Source of the DNA: Aphrocallistes beatrix
Lineage: Eukaryota > Porifera > Hexactinellida > Sceptrulophora > Aphrocallistidae
NCBI GenBank assembly: GCA_963281255.1
Contig: OY725493.1
Span: 372,001 to 436,000 of the forward strand
DNA length: 64,000 nt
Direction of reading: 5' to 3'
Every line of letters starts with the position of its first letter. The stretch's first letter is position 1. Below are positions 45,012 through 55,400 of this stretch, piece by piece. Under the pieces are notes generated by a model, which had not been told where the DNA came from, made no database searches, and worked only from the letters and a program-made list of their open reading frames with translations. The position numbers and the translations under genes were made by a program.

Positions 45012-45455
45012 ATATGTGCAAACTTACTAACAAAACCTTGCAAATGCCTATACTTGCATGGTCATAAGAAGCGGGTGGGCTCTACCAATTTTATGAGCTT
45101 TGACGGCAATGCTATGATAGCTAAGATGAACAATGAATCGAATACTTCGAATGGTAGTTAGTGTAAGTATATAAATACAAGTAAAATCTTACCATATTCA
45201 AGCAAATAGTCGATATTTCAAGTAAATCAACATTTCCCTTTGAACACTTGAATGATATTTGGTAGCCACTCGTTCCACAAAATAGTTTGAAGCTCCACTT
45301 AGAAAATGCATTTAATTCAACACTATGCTAGATTAAAGGATATACGTATTATAATTAGCTCTCTCCTTCCTGATTAATTAACTTGTATTCTGTATGATGA
45401 AATGTAATTTAAAATTATAACTATTTTCTAGAAAATCAAAGTCAATTCTTCAAAA

Positions 45456-45899
45456 ATGTCAACAACGAAAGGAGCAATGAGTCTACGAACAGCCCCCACT
45501 GGAAGTATCAAACTCGGTTTATCCTTTGTAGAGGGAATTCAGTATTCAGTTTTTGCCGTAGACGGTCTAGATAAAATTCCTGCGCAATACTTTTCAGAAC
45601 AATGCTGGTTTGTCAAAGATGGCATGGCAAACTTAACACCTGCATTCTCCTATATTGTTTGCCCAAATCCCTTTTTACAACTGAACGAGCCTGGAGTTAG
45701 CTTAGTTGGAGTTCTCCAAGGAGTTGAAGGGACCAAAAAGGTGTATCCAGTTCTCGCGATTACTTCTAATGGGGTAATACCAGCAAAGGCGGAATCTAGT
45801 GCTGAGAGTACACAAAATCCTACCTTGTGTAGATACGTTGAAAATGGTCAGGTGAAAACGGCTCCAAATTTCTATTGGTTGTTTGAGCACGCTAAATAG
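45456..45899 (+). CDS. Small unrecognised protein, 147 residues
   Basis: The ATG sits in a good context (AAAAATGTC) with a clean frame to TAG at 45897. The product has no signal peptide or membrane segment. Alternating hydrophobic stretches (YSVFAVDGL, VSLVGVLQG, VYPVLAITSNG) suggest a beta-rich fold, with four Cys. I do not recognise the family. A splice acceptor CTATTTTCTAG ends at 45431, and a donor AGT|GTAAGT at 45162/45163 would join an upstream exon. In that reading a start at 45133 is in frame and adds 18 residues. Codon use is unlike the surrounding repeats, and the frame is not part of any repeat seen here, which supports a real gene. Confidence 0.6.
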   Translation: MSTTKGAMSLRTAPTGSIKLGLSFVEGIQYSVFAVDGLDKIPAQYFSEQCWFVKDGMANLTPAFSYIVCPNPFLQLNEPGVSLVGVLQGVEGTKKVYPVLAITSNGVIPAKAESSAESTQNPTLCRYVENGQVKTAPNFYWLFEHAK

Positions 45900-46620
45900 G
45901 ATAATCCGTAGCATTTTCCTGTGTGATTCCTAGTACCTCTCTTAGTTTATTTTAGTGTGTGATTCCTTAGCTCTTAGTTTATCTTGTATTACGTATGAGA
46001 TTATTAAACATGAGAATGAGCAACATGTTACAAATTTGACACTCCCAACCATAAGGAGAGAGGTTTGAGGGGACAAGGGGGTGATTTGGGTCTGGAGCAG
46101 ATGGGTAATGCAAAAAGGGAAATATCAATTATATTTTAACTAGCCGCAACCGCCATTAGGGATACATTGAGCTCAATAATATATTCAATACTAATTTTGT
46201 TGGTAAACAGATGCATCAGATTTCCAAGGAAATGCAGGAATTCAGTGATTCTAGTTTTCTAAGGACATCTCGGACTTAACTGAATCCAAAAATTGTCTAC
46301 CAAATTTTTTTTCATTCCAATCGCCTTTTTTTAATAACGAAATCTGTTAAACGACATTTTTAATTATCGACCAATGCCTTGTAATGATAAGAGCCGAGTA
46401 CAATTCTCACAGTTCAGAATTCATACTATTACTGCTTTGATAGATAGAGTGACCGCAAATACCACAATGTAAAATAAGTAGTGAATATAATGCTTCTCTA
46501 TTAGCTTTGTTCTAGCAAAAAGCGATATAAGACAAGTCAATTGAAAATTACGTGAATTATTTGATACATTGTTGATCTATGTACTGCTATCATAGACAGG
46601 CAATTGTAAGATTTGCTTTA
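45900..46620. other. Spacer downstream of the 45456 gene
   Basis: ATTAAA at about 46003-46008 could be its polyadenylation signal. The rest is unassigned. Confidence 0.35.
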
Positions 46621-46624
46621 TTAG

Positions 46625-46765
46625 TAAGTTTGTACATAGTTGAATAAGAAATTTGTGAGAATAGCTCCTACGTACATATCCACTGTATCACTAACTAATA
46701 GCATAACAACAGAAAGGTTGAGTTGTTCCATTCAATGTTTGTATATAGAATCAGTACTCTAAATA
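46625..46765 (-). repeat. Inverted flank of the ADAM exon copy
   Basis: Inverted relative to 47375-47510 and to 39173-39300. With the downstream block it brackets the exon copy at 46800-47354. Confidence 0.6.
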
Positions 46766-46799
46766 TAATGAAGCAGCTCTACCATAGTATGGAGCTAGC

Positions 46800-47354
46800 A
46801 AAGTAGTGTGTGATGACGTCACTGTTGTGTAGATCTGCACTAACGTGACAGAGCTGCCCTTCACTCCTTGTCCCACTGACAGCAGCGGTGTGGAGTGTCC
46901 GGGGATGGGAGAGTGCAGCAACATCGGCGTCTGTGTGGGAGGAGATGCCACTGTCACATAAGTCAACAATGCCACCGTTGTGGTTGTTGTTATTGTTGTT
47001 GTCGTGTTTGTCTTGTTCCTAGCCTTCTCTGTAGCCGGGCTTTTGATTGGTTACTTTGCTTATAAGAAAAGCGTTGATGCTCGGTACAAGTTCAATAAAC
47101 CAGCAACAAGTGCTGGTCCTAGAGACAGAACGAGGACGAGTTCCTTCGTAGACACCGCACTCGGGAAATTGGGTTCTCTTCCCCGCTACGGAGAACTGAG
47201 TGAGGCTCCCAATCCTGTCAACACCTCCCGAACCAATCGCCCCCCTGTCCCGCGGAACAAACCCTCTGCAGAGAGACTCATAACCCCCTCTGCTCCCTCT
47301 CGCACCCCCCCGAGCAAACCCGTCCCGCCTCTAGCGCCGAAACCTAAGTTCTGA
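46800..47354 (+). pseudogene. Full-length copy of ADAM last exon with a stop
   Basis: It contains the upstream intron end (TTGTGTAG), the EGF-like segment, TM (VVVVIVVVVFVLFLAFSVAG) and the whole proline-rich tail to KPKF-stop at 47354, almost identical to 56958-57479. TAA at 46959-46961 replaces the Glu codon just before the TM. The tail is otherwise uninterrupted, so the duplication is young. Confidence 0.85.
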
Positions 47355-48640
47355 CAACTCAGCCCTTTTTGCTATTATTCTAGCAGTGATACAGTGGATA
47401 TGTACGTAGTAGCTATTCTCACCAAATTTGTTATTTGAGTACTATGTAAAATTTACTAACAAAACCAATCTTACAAATGCCTGTCTATGATAGCTGTAGA
47501 TGAACAATAAACCGAATAATCCATTGTAGATTGAATCATCTTACTTGCTTTTTGCTAGAACAAGGATAGAGAAGCATCCAATCCATTACTTATTTTGTAT
47601 TGTGGTAGTTGAATTATTTTGAATTTAGAAAATGTTGATTGTTTGTTTGCTTGTTTGGATGGAAAGTTAGAATTAATTGAATAGAGGATGTGGCATAGAA
47701 AGCTGAAATTTGTGTACAGGGGTAATTCACACGCTATCACTCTATCATGACAGTAATAGTATTAATTCTGAACAGTGAATGACTCTTCTAGAATCGTACT
47801 CTGCTCTTATTATTGTGAGGAATTGGTCGATCTTGTAAATGTCGGTTGACAGAGTTCCTTATTCAACAAAGAAAATGAGTGGCACTACTTAGTTACACAA
47901 TGCTTGGATTCAGCTAAGTAGCCCGATTAACTGGTGGTCCTATTAATAAGCAGAGTCGACTGTATTTCAATTCACAGAGTACAAATAATATCTGTCAACA
48001 CTATTCTCCTCCATCAAGGTTATGGTCCCATCACTGAATATTTTCAAACTACAGCACTGCAGCAACATTTAGGAAAGAATGGATTTCAGTGAATGGAGCT
48101 TACAACAGTATATTTTGACTCTTGTACCTCCTACTGTGGATTTGGATCTACGTGTGAAGTGTCAGAAACTGGAACTAGCTCGCATAGGCTATTTATAGTT
48201 CTAATTAAACTATTTTCTTGTTCAGTTCCATTTGAAGCAACCATAGGCGGTGATGTTGGGCGCTCAGGTGTGGAGCTAGGAACTACCTGAACAATCTAAC
48301 CTCTTCAGTTTAGTTTTAACTACATGTGGAATGCTAAACATAAATTTCTAGCTTTTATCGTTATCTCTACGCATGGCAGTTACTCATTATCAATATACTA
48401 GAACCATTTTTACTTGTTGGCGCCCCACAGGTTTTTCATTACTTTTCAAAAATTGACGCCTAAGCTTACAACGTTATAGATTACACAGCAGGAGTATCAG
48501 CAGTAGTTCAACCCAACAAATGTTCTGCATATGTACATTGCTATTTCCTGCGCAATATTAACCTTAATTCTATTTGATAGCGACATACTTCTATGTTGTT
48601 AGATCTAACACTATCGTCACTTTAAATAGAAACAAAATTA
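47355..48640. repeat. Duplicated block, copy 2
   Basis: Direct repeat of about 39205-40230, including the single MITE end CAGAGTCGACTGTA near 47968. No gene: the 48093 frame is not conserved in the other copy. Confidence 0.65.
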
Positions 48641-48649
48641 AATTTCAGC

Positions 48650-49740
48650 ATAAGCGCTTGAGAGTTCTATTAATAGCTTAAAAGGAATAAACAAACACAG
48701 TTCATGTTCAGTAAATACAAATTCTAGTAAGCTCTACTATCGAGTAGGGAGAAGAGAGGTGTGAAAATAGGGAATTATGTGTCAGTCATGAGTAGAGATG
48801 ATAGATTAGTAATGTAGAGGAATGAGGTGTGAAAAAAGGACAGTTGATACCTATAAATAAACAATTTATAATACTTATCAGATAAAATCAGGAAACGAAT
48901 TCAACATACAGTCAGGGTCGCTTATTGTGAATCACGAAGAGACAAAAAATGAGTTCATAATAGAGATACTTCATCTTAAGCAAACTTGGTTCAATACAAA
49001 TCCTATCTAAAATGAAATTGGGACCAGGAGGTTAGTTCATAACAGGGTTGAAACCGAATAATTGATTATTCGGTTTAACAAAATATTATTTGCAAATAAT
49101 TGATATTTGGTTTGTAACCAAATATCATTATTTGGTATTCGGTTGAGAACCAAATAATTTGGTCAACCGAATATTTGGCCAAACAAATAATTTGCATGCT
49201 TTCCCAACACAATAATCACATGTTCTTACATGAAGTGGTCCGAACACAAATAAATATAATTGGCTTACTTATACTTGAATATATTTTTGTATAAATATTT
49301 ATACAAGTATTATTTGGTTGACCAAATTATTCGGTTGACCAAATTATTTGGTTTGACCATTATTCGGTTAAAATGGTATTTGGTTGAAGCGGTTTCAACC
49401 TTGGTTCATAATAACCGAATATTCATATTAAGCGGGATAATAAGCAACCCTGACTGTTTGTATATCCTAAATTTAATAAAATATTCCAGTGTAAGGTAGT
49501 TGAGTGTGTTCAGGGAATGGAGATATAGAGTGAAACGTAATATTTCTTAAGGAAACATCCGATACTCAAAAAGGAAGTCACTCTACGATGGAGTAAGAGT
49601 AGGAATGAATGATTCTACTCGGATAATCGAATTTATCAGTTAACAGCTGTACGAGTAAAACGAACTGAATAAATTCCTAATTTAGCCACTAAGCAAGATT
49701 ACTTAAATAACAGAGAAAATAAAATAATCAATAAAAGTAA
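48650..49740 (-). repeat. Conserved 3' flank of NLR gene 3, split by an insertion
   Basis: 48650-48860 and 49465-49740 are homologous to the intact flank of NLR 2 (30010-30526). The 48903-49458 element separates them. Confidence 0.6.
48903..49458. mobile_element. MITE with ACAGTCAGGGTCGCTTATT termini, containing a second MITE
   Basis: The outer ends are CAGTCAGGGTCGCTTATT and the inverted AATAAGCAACCCTGACTG. Nested at about 49042-49404 is a second element with inverted GGTTGAAACCGAATAATT-like and GCGGTTTCAACC ends. Its interior is made of repeated ATTTGGTTGACC and AACCGAATA motifs. Confidence 0.75.
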
Positions 49741-49755
49741 ACTAACCTTTTGATT

Positions 49756-52700
49756 TTAATCTCGAAATTCAATCTTGACAGAGTACTTCTCTGCTGTCTG
49801 CATGAGGCGTTGTAGTGGTACGAATATTGGAAAGGAGATTTCACGTTGGGAGAGTTCAAGCATTCTTATTCTCGGAAGTGTCGGTATAAGACAGATGAGA
49901 GTGTGACACGAGGCAGAGCTGAGTTTGCAATTTAGTATCTGTAACTTCCTTATAGCAGAGTGATTAACTAGACTACCACATAGCACCATCATGCCTGAGT
50001 CTTGCAGAGGAATATTGCCGAGCAGCAAGAAAACGAGTGACTTAAGAGCAGAGATAGTGCTGTACCAGCAACTGACGTCATAAGAACTGAAATTAGAATA
50101 CGACAGCTTTAACGTCATAAGATTAGAACATGATGCAATGCAATTTAGGAAACCACTCCAGCAATCAAACCCTACTGTGTGTAAATTAGAAAAATACATC
50201 TCTCTCAATGAGTGGGAATTTGTTGCAATTAGTTGAGTGAGGGAGTCTCTGCGGGAATCGTCGTGAGGTGATTTTCTAGTAGAGCATAGCGTCAGGAATG
50301 TAAGAGAGCTGAGGTGTTGTATGTAGGGTATGACTGCGTATGCATCTTCTCTTGTTACCCAATACAACTCCTCCAGCGAGGAGGCATACGATAAGGTGTC
50401 AAGTGGCACTCGGAGGGAATCTTTATCGTCTATAATGTACATTCCATTAATCGGATGGTTTAATACTAAGCGACGAATACTCAGAATACGGTTCAGCCTA
50501 TCAGATTCATTCTTTATGGGCCAATAAAAGAAATTCTCTAACAAATGGAATTGATTGGTCAGTGAGTCTAGTGTTTGGTACTGAATAGCGGATTGATGTA
50601 TACACAAACTTCCAGCAAACTGATTGATTGATGTAAATAGTTGCTGTGAAGGAATGGAAGCTGTCAGGTCACATTTTGCAAAACTGATACTAATCCTGGT
50701 GTTAGGGGGCAGAGTGGCAGAGGAGAGAATGCTAGTGTAGGGATGTATGGCATCGAAATCTTTATTACCAAACATCAGCGCTAAGTAATGGATAGAACAG
50801 GAGTAGATCTGACTCAAGAAAGATTGAAACTGCGCTGAGGTAACATAGTCAGATCGGATATAAATGATTTGGTACTCACAAATATGATTCAGTGACTGAA
50901 GAAAACAATGCCATTCGTTCGGAGATATTGTAGAATGGAAATATAAATAGAGAGTATAAGAAAACTCTCTTTGGAAATAAGCAAAATGTTCAGGAATGGA
51001 GTGTGAGTTTGTTTCGCTAATCACTGTGGTGAGAAGAAGGTAGGATTGAGTGAATTCTTTCCAATCGGACATACTAACAAGGGTTGTCTCGTAGTACAGC
51101 TGAGAACGCATAGGTGCATCACGGAGTGACAGGGGTTTCGGAAAAGTATGGCGAGAGAGAATGGGAGTCATGCGTCCTGCGTTTTGTCTTAAAATCCCAC
51201 CCATGAAGCGAATTACCATTTTATACATGGACAAGTACTGATCAGAGGAAGTTAGGTAACGGAGTATCAAACATTGATTTGTCCACGAATTGTTACAAAT
51301 GGAAACTGCCGCCATGTACTCTTGAATGGTCAGGTGTTGGAAAGTCCACACCTTGACACGCACGCCAAACCTCACTACTTTCATGTGGACTTGCATTAAA
51401 CCGAGACGCTCACTGTCATACACCTTATCGTCAATCGTGAGGGAGATGTTCTTTTCTGAGGTGAGTTCTCGTTCGAATATTCCCTGATTAGCCTCGAGTG
51501 CAATGGTATTAATGCAGTCTCGAATGGCTGGGTGGAATTTGGACATGACGAGTATTTTGCTCTGTTCCTTCAGTTCCATTCGTGACAACTGCCGTCTGAC
51601 AATATAAACTATCAATTGTGTGTAGAGGTGTGACAGTGTATGAGTGAGGATGGATTCAGTCGCGTTGAAGAGAGCGCTGAATAAACTGGCGTTCACGGGC
51701 ACCAGGGATAGTTGTTTGATTTCATCGTGACGGTCAAACATTTCATGAACATCATTTAGTTTGGAAATGGTCTCGATGCGCTTTTCGAAGTACAAGTCTC
51801 GGTTGGCGGGGGAAAAGCCTAACACTTGGAAGTTGGAATCGATATGGAATTGGGCGCCATACGTGTACTTGAAATTGTACCACGCGCTAGGTCGACTCGT
51901 TAACAGGATGGTGCTACGTGTTAGGAACTGTCGCTCTAGCAATTTGCAGAGTAAGGTGGTTTCGAATGGAACACTCCGGGTGAACTCGTCAGCCCCGTCC
52001 ATTATGATCAAGAGTCCCTCTCCGTCCGATCTGACCAAATGCTCGGAGAGTGCTTTGCTCCATTTGGCGCTAGTCGACATGCTGAGTTGGAGCCAGCTAA
52101 CAATGAATGGCGAGTTCACGACTTGCTTCTTTTCGTGTCTCTCCTCCTCTAACAGATGCCACTCCTTACTCCTGCACGGAATTGAAACAGTGTATTGGAA
52201 GTTATTCAGAGTGTGGGTGCCGTACATGTAGCCGAAGTGCTTACATAAGAAACTTTTCCCACTGCCGGGGTGACCAATCAAACACCACAGTTTATTATCA
52301 TTTGAATCGCACTTAATGACAATTTCTTCAAAGTCTACGACCTCTACGGTTTCCAGTTCGACTTGTTGGTGGATATTGCGTAGGAATTCGATCTCGTTGA
52401 GGCCACTCTCTTCTACCTTTGTCTCCATATTTGGCATAATTTTGATTACGGTCAAGGGTGTGTACACGGATTCGATCGGGATCGACTTCTCACCCAGCAA
52501 GACGTTAACGTCTTTATTCTCATTTAAAAGAAATTTCCTCAACGCTTTTTGCCACTCGTTATCCGTATCCAATTTTTCGTACAGATCAGCGATTAGATTC
52601 CTTTTCAATTTCTCGTTGCTAAAGCTTGCGAATATTGCTTTGTATGGGATAATTTTTTCGACGAGATCAACACGTTCTATTCGACCCAAAATGGAGCATA

Positions 52701-53160
52701 GTTTTTCTAAATCATTCGTGAATAAACCCTTTTCAATGCACGATTCCATCGCCTTTTGCACATTTATTTCCCCCCTTGGTTTCAGTGAAATATTCCGCAT
52801 GATTAATTTCCAGTTTAGAGAAACTAACTCGTTTTTAAGGAGGTTTATGAATGTTTTGGTGTTACGGACAACGCCTATTTCTATTTCCTTGCTGGGGGGT
52901 ATGCACAGCCATGGAATTTTACTCGCAATCGGGACCAAGTCAGCTCTGCCTATCGCGTGCAAGCATGTGTGGAATCTACCTGGTTTGAAGTCCTCCCAAT
53001 CCTCCTTTAGTGCATAAATAAAATCAAATGAGTCAGTTCCTATTTGCTCTCGCATCCCCGAAGGCATGTTTAGGGCATTTTGAAGTTTCTCGATGTTCTG
53101 TGTCGTTAATCTTTTGCACAGTTCATGGATGACTTCTACCTCTTCGTCGATAGTCGCCAT
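49756..53160 (-). CDS. NLR-type protein 3: divergent DED-like x2, NACHT, LRR
   Basis: A single exon of 1134 codons. The first 250 or so residues are two DED-like folds (FIYALKEDWEDFKPGRF; CIEKGLFTNDLEKLCSIL), clearly diverged from NLR 1 and 2. From ESGLNEIEFLRN (residue 251) onward the protein is almost identical to them. P-loop GHPGSGKS is at 296-303, Walker B LIIMDGADEF is intact, and LLTSRPSAWY is kept. C-terminal LRRs are present with more differences (for example WVTREDAYAVIPYIQHL). The acceptor ATTTCTTAG lies six bases before the ATG. The stop TAA at 49756-49758 precedes the conserved donor AAAG|GTTAGT (49747/49746). This gene probably pairs a different signalling end with a shared NACHT. 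Confidence 0.88.
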   Translation of the reverse strand: MATIDEEVEVIHELCKRLTTQNIEKLQNALNMPSGMREQIGTDSFDFIYALKEDWEDFKPGRFHTCLHAIGRADLVPIASKIPWLCIPPSKEIEIGVVRNTKTFINLLKNELVSLNWKLIMRNISLKPRGEINVQKAMESCIEKGLFTNDLEKLCSILGRIERVDLVEKIIPYKAIFASFSNEKLKRNLIADLYEKLDTDNEWQKALRKFLLNENKDVNVLLGEKSIPIESVYTPLTVIKIMPNMETKVEESGLNEIEFLRNIHQQVELETVEVVDFEEIVIKCDSNDNKLWCLIGHPGSGKSFLCKHFGYMYGTHTLNNFQYTVSIPCRSKEWHLLEEERHEKKQVVNSPFIVSWLQLSMSTSAKWSKALSEHLVRSDGEGLLIIMDGADEFTRSVPFETTLLCKLLERQFLTRSTILLTSRPSAWYNFKYTYGAQFHIDSNFQVLGFSPANRDLYFEKRIETISKLNDVHEMFDRHDEIKQLSLVPVNASLFSALFNATESILTHTLSHLYTQLIVYIVRRQLSRMELKEQSKILVMSKFHPAIRDCINTIALEANQGIFERELTSEKNISLTIDDKVYDSERLGLMQVHMKVVRFGVRVKVWTFQHLTIQEYMAAVSICNNSWTNQCLILRYLTSSDQYLSMYKMVIRFMGGILRQNAGRMTPILSRHTFPKPLSLRDAPMRSQLYYETTLVSMSDWKEFTQSYLLLTTVISETNSHSIPEHFAYFQREFSYTLYLYFHSTISPNEWHCFLQSLNHICEYQIIYIRSDYVTSAQFQSFLSQIYSCSIHYLALMFGNKDFDAIHPYTSILSSATLPPNTRISISFAKCDLTASIPSQQLFTSINQFAGSLCIHQSAIQYQTLDSLTNQFHLLENFFYWPIKNESDRLNRILSIRRLVLNHPINGMYIIDDKDSLRVPLDTLSYASSLEELYWVTREDAYAVIPYIQHLSSLTFLTLCSTRKSPHDDSRRDSLTQLIATNSHSLREMYFSNLHTVGFDCWSGFLNCIASCSNLMTLKLSYSNFSSYDVSCWYSTISALKSLVFLLLGNIPLQDSGMMVLCGSLVNHSAIRKLQILNCKLSSASCHTLICLIPTLPRIRMLELSQREISFPIFVPLQRLMQTAEKYSVKIEFRD

Positions 53161-53340
53161 TTCAATCTAAGAAATACTATTCATAAACCTCGTAATATCA
53201 TTAACAAGCTCGATTCAATTCTCGATTCAATTCGGTTGTATCTACTCAGTACACTGGATACACTACTATACAAGAATCCCTCAGAACAGTGGAGATATGC
53301 TATAGACTGTAGCAGTAGAAATTAGACAATGGATTTGGTG

Positions 53341-53455
53341 CTGGATTGTTACTAGAGGGAAACGGAACTTTTCGTCGCCGGAACATTCGTCGCCGGAACT
53401 TTCGTCGCAGGATATTTCGTCGCGGACATTTCGTCACATAGACATTTTGTCTCCT
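53341..53455. repeat. TTTCGTCGCCGGAAC degenerate tandem array
   Basis: Seven or so units of about 14-16 bp (GGAACTTTTCGTCGCC, GGAACATTCGTCGCC, GGATATTTCGTCGC) decay toward the right. They lie in the predicted leader intron of NLR 3. Confidence 0.7.
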
Positions 53456-53707
53456 GAATATAAGTTACCGGATAATGAGTAGCGTCCTTTTTAAACAATA
53501 TTACTAATATGTCCTATAGATCCTAACTTAATAACCAATTCAATTCAGATGGAGTAGAAATGAGAAAACTATCGAATATATGTTATCATAGTATCCAGTT
53601 GTACACACTATATTGACTCGCCATTAGTCATTCTAAAGATCTATGATTTAGATCCTAGAAGAAATTTCAAAATACACTTAAATATAAATTAAATAAACGA
53701 TAGCAGT

Positions 53708-54120
53708 GATGTTAACGAATTGATTGAGGAAACTTCCAGGCACAGAAAGCTGATTTTTGACGTGGGATTAGGCTATGGTTCCACTAACTTCTGACCTCAG
53801 AGGAAGATGTCAACTCATCATGGAATTATGACGTTATTGTCACCATTTTAGAATTATAAATTTCAGTTTGTCGACCATAACTCTGTCATTTTAAGTGCAT
53901 AGAAGGCTGAAGTTAAAATGTGTATATTAATGTTTCACAAAATGATGACACATCACTCTGTTATGACGTCATCATTACGCATCAAAAATTGACTTATTTT
54001 GTGATTTTTCAAGTGATATCGATTATAACAGTAGGACAGACATATTTAGAGATGTTACCTCCCTCATAATCAATCAATGTGACTCCAGGCGCCCGAAGGG
54101 TGCCTCTGGTGGACAGCGCT
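53708..54120 (+). mobile_element. GGCGGACAC-hairpin family copy
   Basis: Full-length relative of 4530-5010 (AACGAATTGATTGAGGAAAC to GGCGCCCGAAGGGTGCCTCT), with a shortened terminal block after GGTGGACA. Confidence 0.65.
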
Positions 54121-54312
54121 TATGTCTATTATTAGGGTAATATATTCTTTCAACTCACTTGATTGTGTAATCCTTTGATTAAGCTTGAATTTTCGTAGTA
54201 AAATCAATTAATCAGATGTATCTATATTTAGAATAAGATAAAATAATTCAACAATTGTAGTATAAGACCGATCGTGTAAACTAGAATAGTAATTTTCTAA
54301 CAATCTAAATAA

Positions 54313-54535
54313 AGTACCGTAAACTGGGGTGACTTTGTCCCACAATAGCAATTTTAATAAAATATACTCAAACTTATGAATCAATGTAATCACATTGCTA
54401 ATATGCTGAATGAAAATCTCAATATATCCAAACTTATTTAAACTGCAATATTTCTAAGTTGGAGTATATTTTATTAAAATTGCTATTGTGGGACAATGTC
54501 ACCTCTTAGGGCCAAAGTCGCCCCAGTTTACAGTA
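54313..54535. mobile_element. MITE with TACCGTAAACTGGGG termini
   Basis: The left end TACCGTAAACTGGGGTGACT and the right end CGCCCCAGTTTACAGTA are inverted. The subterminal CCCACAATAGCAATTTTAAT is also present in inverted form. About 220 bp. Confidence 0.85.
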
Positions 54536-55176
54536 TTGAGTTGTTAGCACGGATCGCCAGAATAAGTCCGAATTTGAAGTAGGAATAAATTGGAAAAACC
54601 TCTAAGTAGGACTAAGACATAAAACTTAAGAATAATACCTAAAATAATACACAGTTCTCCCCTCACGAAAAATGACACTTTCACACTCAATTGGACAGTA
54701 TTTCAAACCTAAAATGCCTCCTTTCACTAAATTCCTATGCATATCACTCTCCAAAGTGCTCACTTTCGCTCTCCATCCAATTTTAGGTTTTTTTCCTACT
54801 TATTCCTACTGTAGCTTCTAATTGTGAACCTCAACATTTCAAATAATTTCTCGATAAATCCGCAAATAAAATTATTTAAATCCATAACAAAATTTGCCTT
54901 GAAACTACGTAAATGCATTATAGTAACAGTGCTTGGTTTCATACTTAGAAAATTCTGAAGATTCAAAACTGTAATCGTAAAGCTCTTCAAAATTTAATGT
55001 TAAGCAAAAAAATAGTTTGTACTGAAACAAATTCAAAAGTGCTAACCAACTCATTCGAAGTGAATTGAAAGAATCTATGACAGATTGATGATTATTATTA
55101 TAAACATACAATAGCTTAAATGAATATAAAATATTACTAAAAATAAGACTGCTATAAATAGAATAAATGAGCTCAC
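54536..55176. other. Predicted leader-intron sequence of NLR gene 3
   Basis: AT-rich and no gene. With the elements at 53341-54535 it fills the interval between the putative first exon and the NLR 3 ATG. Confidence 0.4.
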
Positions 55177-55400
55177 TTGTTTCAGATTGGAATGTGTGAA
55201 TTTCTGTGAATTCTTCTGTTGAGGAATAATTTTGAGAGTTTGAATTGTTTGTGAAATGTTTGTGTTCGTGTGTGTTCTGAACAGTATTGGTTGTATTGTT
55301 TCAATAGAGTAGTAGTGTTTCAGTATACTAACTGCTAGAGAATCTATCTATTTATCAGTACAGGATGCCTAATACTATTCAATAGATTCATAAGCAAACT
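55177..55400 (-). promoter_or_regulatory. Putative non-coding first exon of NLR gene 3
   Basis: It is homologous to 27572-27790, with the same donor CAA|GTGAGC (55177/55176) and the same length. Similarity ends near 55390, possibly marking the transcription start region. Confidence 0.55.

Noticed and set aside
44805-45161. 118-codon plus-strand frame
   Set aside because: Most of it is antisense to a copy of the ADAM last exon (poly-Asn is the reverse of the Val-rich TM).
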